This document shows, in pieces, positions 36,730 to 47,887 of a DNA stretch of 64,000 bases (within the stretch, counting starts at the first letter, position 1; every line of letters begins with the position of its first letter). This stretch comes from Blakeslea trispora (taxonomy: Eukaryota > Mucoromycota > Mucoromycetes > Mucorales > Choanephoraceae): contig JAIWNE010000015.1 of assembly GCA_025331445.1 (NCBI GenBank), positions 186,001 to 250,000 of the forward strand, read 5' to 3'. Below the pieces are notes generated by a model. It was given only the letters and a program-made list of their open reading frames with translations, had not been told where the DNA came from and did no database searches. Both the position numbers and the translations under genes were made by a program.

Positions 36730-37870
36730 GAGATATATTCAAAAATTATCGCCCCGAAAATCGACTTTTTTTTCATATCGTGACTACCTCATGAGACATG
36801 AGTCTACAGAGTTGAGACTACCATGGTTGAATAGCGTTTTTCTTCTACTTTCATCTTTACTATTCATTATGCCTCTTAAAAAGTGCTTATACAATCGTGT
36901 CTTAGATTCCACTAAATTCTCAGACGAAACTTACATCCTAATAAGTCGAATGTACCAGGTACTCATCGATGGGACTTTTGACGAACCCCATACCCAAGCC
37001 TTGGACCTACGTACTAGACTAAGTTACATTCTTGGCATCACGCCTCATGCATCACAAAGAGCGATTGCTATAGCAAGTGGCAAAGCGGAAGGTTCCGTAA
37101 GTAGACCTGTAGGTCGTCCTTGCAAGAGTCTTAGAACGGAATATAGTTCTGCCGTAACAAAGATTGTCAAGAATAACAATCAAATAGGCTACCCAAACAC
37201 AGTCAAAGCGATACCAGTAGCGTTGAAAGACGCCTATTTCTTTGATATATTTCATCAATCACTTTTGAGACATTTTCATGAGCTGAATATGAGATACAAA
37301 AATGGTTAATTTATCTGTTAAGTCAAGATGAGTTAAACAAGATTAAGAGAGGGTTTTATTCAGTGTAGAATGAGATTGTCAATATAAATTGAGCTTGGTG
37401 ACACAAAGTAGGATTGTGTCTTAAATAAATGTCTTGATTTAATGATGCATCTAGCTTACGATACATCAATGGTAAAAGGAGACATATTAGACATGAAGAG
37501 AAAGCTTGACGAAGACCTAAAGAGGGTTCCTGAAAACCATCTTCTCAAAGTCTGGAAAGGTTGCATTGTTCAAGCAAGGGCATACCATCAGGATTTTCTC
37601 AAGTTAAATGAGTCAGAGGAGCCTCTGGAAGAAATTCATAATGTTGAAATGACTTCTTCCTGAGTTTGAATTTGTACAAAATTAATTATCATTTCAAAAA
37701 AAATTGTTTTTGTTGCTCATCACATTCAACCTTTTCAATCCTAACAAAATGTAGATAAAAAAAAATTGGCCATTTTTCTGAGCCTAACGGTACTACTTTC
37801 ATTAAATTCTGATAACTGTAACTAGAGAAAATCAAAAACGGAGCGGGGCGATAATTTTTGAATATATCTC
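36730..37870 (+). mobile_element. TIR transposon copy 1, TA target site, Tc1/mariner-like, defective
   Basis: 1141-bp element with 27-bp perfect terminal inverted repeats at 36730-36756 and 37844-37870 (outermost bases GAGATATATTC), flanked on both sides by TA (36728-36729 and 37871-37872), the target-site duplication of the Tc1/mariner superfamily. Inside are a transposase N-terminal part and a C-terminal part but no DDE catalytic core, so it cannot move on its own. A near-palindrome CTCATGAGACATGAG lies inside the left end and may be a transposase-binding site. A second copy is at 53661-54675. Confidence 0.85.
36869..37663 (+). pseudogene. Broken transposase of TIR element copy 1
   Basis: The first frame (Met at 36869, MPLKKCLYNRVLDSTKF..., stop 37309) contains an AT-hook-like VGRPCKSL and a helix-turn-helix region ending LLRHFHELNMRYKNG, matching the position where Tc1/mariner DNA-binding regions end in RYxKGKRR. 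About 165 bp (37304-37470) absent from copy 2 then interrupt it. A second frame (37442-37663) encodes a C-terminal part (VKGDILDMKRKLDEDLKRVPENHLLKVW...IVQARAYHQDF region). The catalytic DDE domain between them is missing. Superfamily assignment rests on the TA site, TIRs and helix-turn-helix, and is inference. Confidence 0.7.
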
Positions 37871-38182
37871 TATAAACATCCTTTCTTTCATAATTTAAAC
37901 TTGTTAGTTTGTTTGGCCTTTTATTTTCTTGTGCGAATTGAGGCTAAAGGGGTTTGAAGGGATAACCCATTTAAGAGCGATTGTTGCATACAACAGCCTC
38001 TTTCAGGGCAATTATCGTATTTGGGCATATACAGAAGCCAGAACGACTTATAATCGGAAATTCAATTAATCATCATCAAAGGTTATTTTGACAGATAATG
38101 TCAAAATAACAATAAATCAAATAATGTTCACAAAGTTGGAAACTTAAAATCATTTCAGATATTACCAGAGGTAATCCTGAAA

Positions 38183-38553
38183 TTAAACATCTAACAAGCA
38201 TTGGTAAAAAGCGATGATATGATATATAAAGCGTTCAATGTGCCTAGCTAACACATTGAAAGCAGGATCAGATTTATATTCATTGACTCTCTTCTCATCA
38301 ATACTTGAAATGGCTATATGACATGACACATGTGATAGCAAGATGGTTGCATAGGCCTTATAATACCAAGGTAGCAGCATCTAACAAAACAAGCAATGAT
38401 TCTAGAGATTTCATTATAAGAAAAGACTAAATCATTACTTGGATAAAGATAGTTCTGAGACATAATTACAAAGGGCTTGTCTATCGTTATCACCTAATCT
38501 AAACTGATCTAAACATCCAACGAAGCAAGTGAACAAGTATGAAACAGTTATGC
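38183..38553 (-). pseudogene. Gene relic, family unknown (copy A)
   Basis: Two minus-strand coding-like segments. 38439-38553 begins after TATCAG and encodes about 38 residues (ITVSYLFTCFVGCLDQFRL, NDRQALCNYVSELSL) up to a GTAATG donor-like site. 38183-38380 encodes 65 residues (AYATILLSHVSCHIAISS, FNVLARHIERFIYHII) ending at TAA. The frames do not join through the available splice sites, so I treat it as a degraded gene. A clearly related but more decayed sequence lies at 39225-39440. Function unknown. Confidence 0.4.
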
Positions 38554-39224
38554 CTGATATATTGAAACACTAATCAAGATTAAAACATATCTTGTCGAGC
38601 ATAATTATTAACTCTCCAAGATATAAATCAAGTAAACAATATATCTCCACCTTATTCAAGGCGGGGGATGAAATCTGGCTACAGCCATCTTTGAATTAAG
38701 GTGACCAGTCATCCTAGTAGGAAAACTGCTCATACAGATAAAATTATAACGGAGTGATTGATTGAAACCGAGATAGAAATAATATATAAACACAACATGG
38801 ACTTGCAGTAGAATCAGTTCTCTCTCTTTCTTTTTAATAAAAAAATCGAGTTCCCTCTCATTGAATCTATCTGAGACTGCAAATATCACAGATTCTGTTT
38901 ATTGAGAACTTTATTGCCTTTACTCCAGATGCTTTATTTAGTAAGAATTTACAGAGATTGGTTTCATTGTATATGATGTTATTATCTTTATGACTTGTTT
39001 AGTTTATATGTAATCTTATTGTCATTGTTGAAACTTAAATATGCTCAGATCATCAAATACAGTTATTTCAAAACTTAATCCAAGTAAAACTGAGAAAACA
39101 ACTGCTTTAACAGTTATTGTTAAAATAGTTGTATTCACAGAATTAGGAATGCAATCACATTAGACATTTCAACATATGAATTTGAAACATTAATAAATGA
39201 CAATAAGCGTTGGAGAAGGAAAAG

Positions 39225-39440
39225 GCATTGCATATGAAGCATCCAATGTGTTAGTTACACATTGGAAGCATGGCTAGATATATGTTCATGTTCCTAACAC
39301 TCATGATGAAAAGTGGATGACTAGATCTTGCAATATCAGATTGCTTCATCTCATGGCACGCCCATAATGAGGCTTGAAAATCTAATACAAGAAAAAACTA
39401 AATCACTATATAGGAAAGAGCAATGAGCCGTTATTCGAGA
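39225..39440 (-). pseudogene. Gene relic, family unknown (copy B)
   Basis: Diverged homolog of the relic at 38183-38553. Shared blocks in the same order on the plus strand include AAGC(G/A)T(T/C)CAATGTG, TAACACATTGAAAGC versus TTACACATTGGAAGC, and ACTAAATCA with flanking TATA(A/G)GAAA. It carries stops in all frames. Confidence 0.4.
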
Positions 39441-40310
39441 TAGAGGCTGATTGAACATTATAGGTACCTATGGTAATGTAATTTTAGTGCACAATGCGAT
39501 AAGAGAAAGATAGACAGAAAAAAAGCAGCAGGAGAAGAATTGCTCCTTGCTATGTCTGTGTTACAGCAATCAATGCAGTTTATTGATTCCTTCTAAAGAT
39601 AGCCAACACTTATGAAAAGACCTTTTTGATATGGATATAGTATGTTTTTATTTTAAAAGTATTAGATTACTTGTTTGGTATCGAATTGTACACGTTAGAT
39701 CGTTTTGAACCTTATTCACCAAAAAAAAATATCAGATTTACTGCCGAGGAAACAATAGCTTGAAGCCTTCTAAGGTGGACAGTTTTCTTTCTTTAGAGAA
39801 ACCTAAGCTTTTGAAAGAACAATGGGATCAAATGCTTGATTTATATAGACAAACGATAGCAACCAAGTTGACCTTGGTACTTCTTATGGTCTCCCTTCTC
39901 AAACAGAAACAAACTTCCTTTTGTTTATAGCAGGAGGTAAGTTATTTCATAGAGATTTATGTGTTAAGTTTCATCCTGAAACTTTTGACATTTATTTCAT
40001 ATTGCTGATGATTTTTACCTATAAACGCTCAGCCAGAACGATGTTAATCGAAAGTATGTCTTCCATTGACTCCTCTAATAGTGCTATTTAAACGAAATTC
40101 AGCTCTTGTAAGGATTGCAGGGCGTTAATGGCTTCGTTTATGAGACAAAGCTTACTTTATGAGCTTGATTGCCTGACTCACTTTCATTTCTTATTTGTAG
40201 TCGAACAAGCTTGCAATCACTGGAATTTTCTTGTTGAATCTCTTTGGTAGAACAGAAAAAGCGTTTTGATACTTTGTAGCTTTTAGCAATGGTCTTTTTG
40301 AGCCCACTCA

Positions 40311-40430
40311 TCAAAAAACATTGTGCAAAAGTTTAACTGAGTGATGGTAATAACAACTTTTATTGCCTAACAATGTCCAGTCGTATTGCTTACTACCGGC
40401 GGAGTAGCCCCCCAGGACACAGCAGCCCCG
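40311..40430 (-). pseudogene. Short coding relic with YSA-SKQY peptide (copy 1)
   Basis: The minus strand encodes GYSAGSKQYDWTLLGNKSCYY followed by a stop at 40311. A related peptide is encoded at 63329-63428, so this is probably a fragment of a dispersed gene or mobile element. The GC-rich tract 40395-40440 stands out from its AT-rich surroundings. Confidence 0.4.
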
Positions 40431-40731
40431 CCACGCAGCGAGCTGCACGGAATTTGAAAATAGTCGAATCTTGGATGACAGTTTACACAATGAATACAGA
40501 CATAAATGCGAGCTTTTGAAACGTAAGAAACTTGAAACAAACTGTAATATTTTATATATGTATAAAGAATAAGAGAAAAAGAAAAGGGAATAAATCAAAG
40601 AAAAGCACTTGATACATTCGAAATAAACAAATTTAGGAAATTGCCAGCCTAAGAATTAAATAAGACGATAAAAGAGAGAGAGATGTGATGCATATAAAGA
40701 AGTTATACATTGTAATATATATATATAGTGA

Positions 40732-42080
40732 TTAGTTGATGCCATCAGATAAATTGAGCAGTAATTGACCAAGACAACGCTTGGTGGCAATGTCATCTTT
40801 TAGGGCTTGATGGAAAGTGGAATCGCGGAGTGGTTCAGGAAGACATTGGCGTAGTGCCTCACGTGCTCTATTCGGTCAATGTAAGTTCAAGTTATAGCCT
40901 ATTTTCTCTCTTCCTCGTTACCTTGGGTTTTCTGATAATCGCAGGTAACAGCGAATGACATGCTTAAGTAAGCGCATGGCTTGATTTTCAACCAATTGAT
41001 TGACCATGTTGTGCAACACAGTAGCAACAGCATAAAAGCGCTCATAGGTTTGACAGATATAATACTACTCACAAATTAAACAAAGGAAATCACTTGTATA
41101 CTCTAGATGACTTACTAAGCCTGTTTCGTCCAACAAGATCTTTTGAACAACGAAAATAGCAACTGTTTTTGAAAGTTCACTTCCGGTTTCCATGATACGA
41201 AGACAGAGAGGAATAATTTCGGTAGACAACAGGAAACTAATGACTTCAGGATTATCATTCTAATAACAAGAAGAATGTCAGTATCTATACGAACAAGTGT
41301 ATATGCACTACTTACCTTGACTAAAGCACCAATCACACCCAAACTAGTCAATCTTAAGTATTCAAAAGGACGAGTCTTACTGGTGGTATTTAAGAATGGA
41401 TAGAGATAAAGAGGAATATGGGCTTGAAGAAAGAGACTTCTGGTCTCGTTATGATTGGCAACGCACTGTAACAGAGCAAGTGCATTACAGACTCGGTTAG
41501 AAGCACCTCCACTAAGTGTAGGAGGAGTCAAGAGAGGGTAAACAGTGATGATTTCCTGAAGCAAGACAGGAATAACACCTAATCGAATATCAGAGACATG
41601 AACAACATACACACACACACACACTTTACCATAAGAATACCACAACACAAGTGCCAAATCCTCATATTGCTCTCTCTTCTTACTCAAGTCAAGTAAGGCT
41701 TGTTCTCTAGAAGAAGGATTGAGCAAGTCAAGCACAAGTCCATAAATCTTTTCTTCGTCCAGTTGTTGAAGCTTTTGCTCTGGCTGAGGTTGTGGTTGAG
41801 GTTGTGGTTGAGGATGTTGAGGTTGTGGTTGAGGCTGCATAGCAAATGCAGTAGACATGGGCATAGCTTGTGAAGCATTGCTCATCATTTGTGCATAAAC
41901 AAAGGGATCAGCAGCACTATTTGCACCGGCATTACGATTCATAGCTGGAAAGTGCTGGGACAACGCGTTCATATTGTTGTTGGGCCCACCTGGCTGAAGA
42001 GCAGCAGCAGTGAGTGGATTAGCTGCGCCTGCTAATGAAGGCTGCTGCAGATATTGATGAAGATGGGAATTGGGATGCAT
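40732..42080 (-). CDS. CAF40: CCR4-NOT subunit Caf40/Rcd1 (CNOT9)
   Basis: Protein of 378 aa in five exons (41630-42080, 41316-41578, 41116-41259, 40922-41064, 40732-40867; exact multiple of three). Residues 1-95 are a low-complexity Gln/Pro/Asn-rich region with a PQPQPQ run. The remainder is the conserved armadillo-fold Rcd1 domain: [90 protein letters not shown] and [10 protein letters not shown]. It is a scaffold in the deadenylase complex controlling mRNA decay and translation. The first intron begins with a TG/GT microsatellite. The N-terminal extension compares with a similarly Gln-rich one in yeast Caf40. Confidence 0.96.
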
Positions 42081-42598
42081 ACGATAAATGACTCTATTTT
42101 CCTTTTTTTTTCTTTTTCTGCTTTTAGTCTATTGTGTACGTTGTAAAAAAAAAGAAGAAGAAGAAAGAGAAAGAGAGAAAATGAAATAATTTAAAAAAAA
42201 TATATTTTTTACAGTGCTTTTGTTCCCTTTCTTTTTGCGCTTAAACAAATACAGAAAATACTCATAAATAAAAAGAGGGAGTTTTTTTTTGCTAGCCATA
42301 AGTCATGATGGTCTCTGTCGTCATCACAGCATTAGGGAGATGTTCTTATTTCAGCTTATAAACCAAAAAAAAAAGAGAGTATTCACTTTATTTGTTACTC
42401 GAAGCTCATCTAATAAAATGAACTCAGTTAATGAACATTGACAGTGTAGTTGACTAAACAAATTCTTCTAATGCCACACACACACTCTCTATTTTCAGAC
42501 GACTGTTTTATCTTTATTCATGCCGAGACTATACTTGCTGCTGAACGTATTCATTTGGAAGTTGTTACGTGTACCTTGAACAGTGCAAATAGAAGATT

Positions 42599-42639
<41 letters not shown>

Positions 42640-42922
42640 TGTCTTATTCCTGACTAGTAGTAGATTAGGGAGATGAGTCATTGAATTGTCACATTTGTTT
42701 CCACCAGACCATTTACACTTTAAATAGAGTTCTCAAACAGTTACATAACCAAAAAAAAAAAAGCAATTCAAACTGCCCTTGGTTTACTATTGAAAATTAT
42801 GCAGAGCCTTTTTCCCAGCAAGAGTGAAACTCATCAAATTTGGTAACCTGAAAGAATGTTTGAATAACCGAAAAGTTTTTGTCTTTTTATTTTTTTGTTA
42901 TTTCTTTCCTTCTTTTCTTACA
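42081..42922. promoter_or_regulatory. Divergent promoter region CAF40/SPATA20-like
   Basis: 842 bp between divergent genes, with CT/GA-rich leader sequence next to the CAF40 ATG, a long GA microsatellite, and a T-rich leader (42880-42920) before the SPATA20-like ATG. No gene is supported inside. Confidence 0.5.
42601..42637. repeat. (GA)18 microsatellite
   Basis: Uninterrupted GA dinucleotide run of 37 bp in the intergenic region; the longest simple dinucleotide repeat in the window. Confidence 0.95.
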
Positions 42923-45832
42923 ATGGCTCATAAACACACAAATAGGCTTATTGACGAGAAAAGTCCTTATTTGCTGGTAAAAGAAAAAAAAAAAAGCAAG
43001 TAAACCACTCATGTTCCATTGACTTCATTTCTCTCTTTCACTCTCGACATTAGCAACATGGTATGCACATAAATAAAAGAGAGGGAGAAAACACAAAATA
43101 GAAAATATTGACGTTTTTAAACCAATTTATTAGCTCATAATCCCGTAAGTCTATACAAGATCAAAATCATTATTTTTTCTCATTTTCTTTATTGCGTAGG
43201 TTGATTGGTTTCCATGGGGACAAGAAGCATTTGATAAAGCTAAAGATGAAAACAAACCTATCTTCTTAAGCGTAGGTTATAGTACCTGTCAGTAAGTAGT
43301 CAAGACAAATACATACACACACACACACACATTTATCTTATATAGTCTTCACCTTTCTCTCTGTCTCTTTTATTTAGTTGGTGTCATGTCATGGAACATG
43401 AATCATTTGAAAATGAAGCTGTGGCAGATATTATGAACAAGTTTTTTGTGAACATTAAAGGTAACAAAATAGAGAGAGGGAGGAAATGATATCTTAAATA
43501 CCAATGGATCTCATCATGATCATATTTGCTTGTCTTTCTTAGTGGATAGGTAATAAAAGAAAAGGACATGATTTATCAGCATAAAGCTCACTTTATCATG
43601 ATTGTTGCCTAGAGAAGAGAATCCAGGAGTGGATAAACTGTATATGACTTATGTTCAATTGACCTCTGGAGGTGGTGGTTGGCCTATGTCTGTCTTTTTG
43701 ACACCCGAACTAAACCCCTTTTTTGGTGCAACCTATTTCCCTCCAGAAGATCAATTTGGTAAACCTGGATTTAAAACACTATTGAAACGTATTGCTCAGC
43801 TATGGAATGCCAATCCGGATAAAGTGATTGCAAGCGGAAAGAACATTATTGAGCAGATAAGATCCTATATTCAAGTGAGTCGATAGATGGATCCATAAAA
43901 TGTGTCTAATCTAAATGACAATTTCCAAAAATCATCTAGGCTAAACCCATTGAATCAAGCTCGGATTTGGATCCAAATGCAATTGCTGCTGAAACATACC
44001 ATCATTTCGAAAATTCCTTTGATGCTATTCATGGTGGATTTGGTGGATCGCCTAAATTTCCTACACCTGTTCAGCTCCAATTTTTGTTGGATTACTACAT
44101 GTATAATCGACATCAGGGCTCAAAGGAGGCATCCGAAAATGCACAAAAAGCATTAGATATGGCCTTGTTTACATTAAGAAAGATTGCTGCTGGAGGCATT
44201 CATGGTAAAAAGAAAAGTTGAATTCGGTTCTATCGGAAGCTGATACAACACAATAGATCATGTTGGCAGTGGATTTCATCGTTACAGTACTGATAACAAA
44301 TGGCATGTGCCTCATTTTGAAAAGATGTTGTATGATCAAGCACAATTGATGTCGTTGTATTCATCTGCCTATCAAATCACAGGCGATACTCTGTTTGCTA
44401 ATGTAACAAGAGATATTATTTGCTATGTCTCTCGAGACCTTCAAAATGCACAAGGTGGATTTTATTCTGCTGAAGATGCTGATTCTCTCCCTACCCAAGA
44501 TGCCAGCAAGAAACTTGAAGGTGCTTTTTGTGTATGGGAAGCAGCAGAGATACAGACTATTTTGGGACAAGAGAAAGCCCGTGTGTTTAATGCACATTAC
44601 CATTGTCAAGAAAAAGGAAATATCGATCCTGCTCAAGATCCCCATCAGGAACTTGTTCATAAGGTATATACAAAAAAGCAACTCATCCTACATTTAAAAA
44701 AAAAACAAAAGAAAATCTCATGGACTATCTCTTAGAATGTCTTGATGGAATATGGATCGGTTGAAGACACAGCTAAAGCCACAGGTATGACACCTAGTGA
44801 AGTAGCCAGTATTCTGAAAGAAGGCCGTGCTAAACTTTGGGAGCATCGATCCACAACACGACCTAAACCTCATCGCGACGAAAAGGTAAACCATGAAAGA
44901 AACTTCTCCTTCCATTTTACTAACGAATAAAAAAAAAATAGATAATCACATCATGGAATGGATTGATGATCACAGGGCTTGTGCATGCCTATGAAGCATT
45001 AGAAGACAAGAGTATTCTTACACTTGCTTTGAATGCAGCCAAGTTTATTCACAAAGAACTCTATCAATCAACCACGCGTGTCTTGTTACGGAGCTATTGC
45101 GGTAGTGCATCAGATATTGAAGGATTTATTGACGATTATGCTTATTGGATTCAGGCTCTTTTGGACCTCTATGAAGTGACATTGGATGAACAGTGGTTGG
45201 AATGGGCTTATGCATTGCAACATAAACAAAATGAACTCTTTTATGACACCCAGGATGGCGGCTATTTCAATGTATCCGTTACGGACAAGACTTTGCTACT
45301 TCGCATGAAAGAAGAGCAAGATGGAGCAGAACCTTCAGCTAATGCTATTTCTTTAAGAAACCTAGTGCGTCTAGGCACTCTTTTAGAAAAATCCGAATGG
45401 ATTACTTTGGCCAAAGAAACAGCTTATGCATTTAAGCTTTCATTGACTAAATTTCCTTTTGCTATACCTGCCTTGGTGGCTTCATTTATGTTGGTTACAT
45501 TTGGTTTAAAAGAGGTAAAAACAAGCAAGGGAGAAAGAGAGAGGAATTAAGACGTTTCAATTTAGATTGTATTGGCCGGTGCAGATTCTGCTAACGATCA
45601 ACTCAAATTGTTCCAGAATATCGTTTCTCATGTCTTTTTACCCAACAAACTTGTCTTGTATGCCCGACCAGAAGGCTTTGTTGCTTCACATAATTCTGTC
45701 GTTCAACAGATTTCAAGAATCCCTATCAAAAAGAACGAATCTGTTGCTTACATTTGCGAGAATTTCGCTTGTGGTCTACCTATACATGATCCTGAAGAAC
45801 TTAAAAAAGCAATGTCCAGTCATGGACAATAA
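42923..45832 (+). CDS. SPATA20/YyaL-family thioredoxin-fold protein with three micro-exons
   Basis: Protein of 725 aa. Twelve exons: 42923-42976, 43054-43060, 43134-43144, 43200-43291, 43378-43460, 43543-43549, 43613-43874, 43940-44204, 44257-44663, 44736-44885, 44942-45514, 45566-45832 (exact multiple of three). Exons of 7, 11 and 7 nt rebuild LLQHAHNPVDWFPWG and [16 protein letters not shown], both hallmarks of the DUF255/SPATA20 family. The thioredoxin-like domain carries CHWC (54-57) and [12 protein letters not shown]; the C-terminal half is an (alpha/alpha)-barrel with [32 protein letters not shown] and ITSWNGLMI. Members span bacteria to mammals; biochemical function is poorly defined, with epimerase-like barrel and redox domain suggested. 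Confidence 0.95.
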
Positions 45833-45940
45833 AAATGTGTTTTTTTTTATAAACGTATCATAGTTTTATTATGAATGGAGAATTTTTAATCTTTCTTTTT
45901 ACAAAAGATGAAAAACAAATCTTACATTTCAATATGGAAC

Positions 45941-46409
45941 TTATTGAGCAGTCAAGATATCAGAGTCACCGGCATCAGTGATGGAGAGAACACTGGTACG
46001 GAAGAGCTTACCACAAGCGGTACCAAGATCGATGTTGTTACCGTTGTAGTGGTGAACACCAGTCTTGGACAACATGGCGTAGTATTCGATCTCAGACTTG
46101 CGAAGAGGAGGACAGTTACCAGCAATGATAACCAACTTAGCTAAAATACAAAAGAAACTGTAAGACAACGGTTCGGGGGAACATTCTCTGCCCAAGAAGG
46201 GGGACAAGAAGACTACAATGTTGATGATGGGCTCCTGCCCCCCGAGGTGGATAAAAAAAAAGTAGTCTGTAGATTTACTTACCCTTGCCTTGACGGATAG
46301 TCTTCAAAGTGGTCTTGTAACCAAGGGTGTACTTACCAGACTTGGTAACGAGTTGGAGACGAGAGTTGATGGATTCAGCGTTCTTCTTGGACTTGGTAGC
46401 AGGGGCCAT
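45941..46409 (-). CDS. RPL30: Cytosolic large-subunit ribosomal protein eL30
   Basis: Protein of 108 aa in two exons (46283-46409, 45941-46140; exact multiple of three). It begins [20 protein letters not shown] and contains the L7Ae/L30e signatures [33 protein letters not shown], and [13 protein letters not shown]. It binds 25S rRNA; yeast L30 also represses splicing of its own transcript. Length matches the family. The gene diverges from mitochondrial EF-Ts with 258 bp between start codons. Confidence 0.97.
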
Positions 46410-46667
46410 TTTCGCCTTTATTTTGAAAAAAGTTTGTCAAGATGAAAACGTTTCTTTACGTGACGATGTTACTTACAGAGATCAATAAAAGACGAAAGAG
46501 AAAGAAAGAAAACTGAAAAGGTTTATTTTCTCTTTTGAAAAAAAAAATTTCAGCTCTAAGCCACGCAAATAGCAATTCGGGCTTCTAAATTTGACATGTA
46601 AAGAAAAATGCCCCTGTGCTTTTATTTTACATCTTTTTTTTTTTTCGAAACCTTTATATTGAACAGA
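46410..46667. promoter_or_regulatory. Shared promoter region RPL30/TSF1
   Basis: 258 bp between divergent start codons of a cytosolic ribosomal protein and a mitochondrial translation factor. A- and T-runs occur at 46540-46550 and 46630-46645. No TATA box is assigned, as is usual for ribosomal protein genes. Confidence 0.5.
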
Positions 46668-47765
46668 ATGAATAAGGCTGGCATTATCCGCAACTTTTCT
46701 CAAACTCTGTCTAGATGCTATTCTACTGAAGTAAAGCCTAACATGAAGTTGCTCAAGGAGCTTCGTAAAGAAACCGAAGTGTCTATGTCAAAAGCTAAAG
46801 AAGCACTTGTCAAAAGCAACAACGACTATGCAAAGGCCTTGGCTTGGTTATCTGAAGATGCTGCTGTCTCTGGTGCCAAGAAGGCTCAAAAGGTAGCTGG
46901 TAGAACTGCTGGTGAGGGCTTGATTACAACTGCTTCTGTTCAAGTACCTGTTCTCAATGGTTTTAAGAGTAAGAGTACCATTATTGAAGTAGGTCCCTTT
47001 TTTTTTTTCTTGCATAAATGTTCATGGATATATACTAATTTTTTTTCTTTCTCTCTATAGCTTAACTGTGAAACCGATTTTGTCTCTAGAAACGATGTAT
47101 TTAAAAACCTTGCTTCCAGAATTGCTGCCACCTCTCTTCTGATTCATGATAGCAGCAGTGCTGCCCAGGGCCGTCGCCTCATTGAATCAATTGCTGTAGA
47201 TGATTTGTTGAATGCACCTCTCATGCCTCACCCTAATGACACAGAGTTGGATACAGCTGATGTAGGAAAGACAGTAAAGGAGACAATTGTAGAGACCATT
47301 GGTAAATTGGGTGAAAACATTGCCTTACGTCGTGCTGCCGTTGTTGCTGAAGGTATCTCTGCCTGTTATATTCATGGTGGTGATGCCAACAGTGGTAAGA
47401 TGGGTGGTATTGCTATCCTTCAGCCCAAAAAGATTGTCAGTGATGAAAAGGCTGCTGATGCTTTGACCAAGACTGCTAGACAAGTAGCTCGTCAAGTGGT
47501 TGGTTTCAACCCTACCTACCTCAACACAGAAGATATTCCTGACTCTGAAAGACAAGCACAAACCAATTTGACTGAATTTGAGGAAACACATGTGCTCAAC
47601 AAGCAAAAGTATCTTTTGAATCCTGATATCACCATTGCTCAACATGCCGAACAAGATGCTGATGCCGAGATTGTTGATTTCATTCGTTGGGAAGTTGGAG
47701 AAGGCATCGAAAAGAAGGAAAACGACTTTGCTGATGAAGTACTTAGTGCTGCTCGCGGCAATTAG
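46668..47765 (+). CDS. TSF1: Mitochondrial elongation factor Ts
   Basis: Protein of 341 aa, exons 46668-46988 and 47061-47765 (exact multiple of three). The N-terminus MNKAGIIRNFSQTLSRCYST is a typical Arg/Ser-rich mitochondrial presequence. The UBA-like domain follows (LLKELRKETEVSMSKAKEAL) and then the nucleotide-exchange core containing the EF-Ts signature TDFVSRN at 112-118 (TDFV motif), KLGENIALRRAA and a coiled-coil/C-terminal segment. It recycles mitochondrial EF-Tu by releasing GDP. Many yeasts have lost this gene, so its presence fits a non-Saccharomyces fungus. The Met at 46668 is chosen over an upstream in-frame Met at 46608, which lies in a poly-T leader. Confidence 0.95.
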
Positions 47766-47887
47766 ATTCGAGATTTTTTTTTTTATTGTTATTTATATAT
47801 CACTGTATGTGTAACTTGAGTTACATGCTGTACAAACATTTACTTTTTCTTAAAAAAATGAAAGAAATAATTTACAACCATGATAAG

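Larger units (their letters stand above)
37871..40731. other. Gene-poor region with pseudogene relics
   Basis: About 2.9 kb of AT-rich DNA between the transposon and CAF40. No intact gene was found. Three minus-strand relics are listed separately (38183-38553, 39225-39440, 40311-40430). Just beyond the transposon, 38080-38115 holds a short palindrome (GTTATTTTGACA ... TGTCAAAATAAC). Confidence 0.55.
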
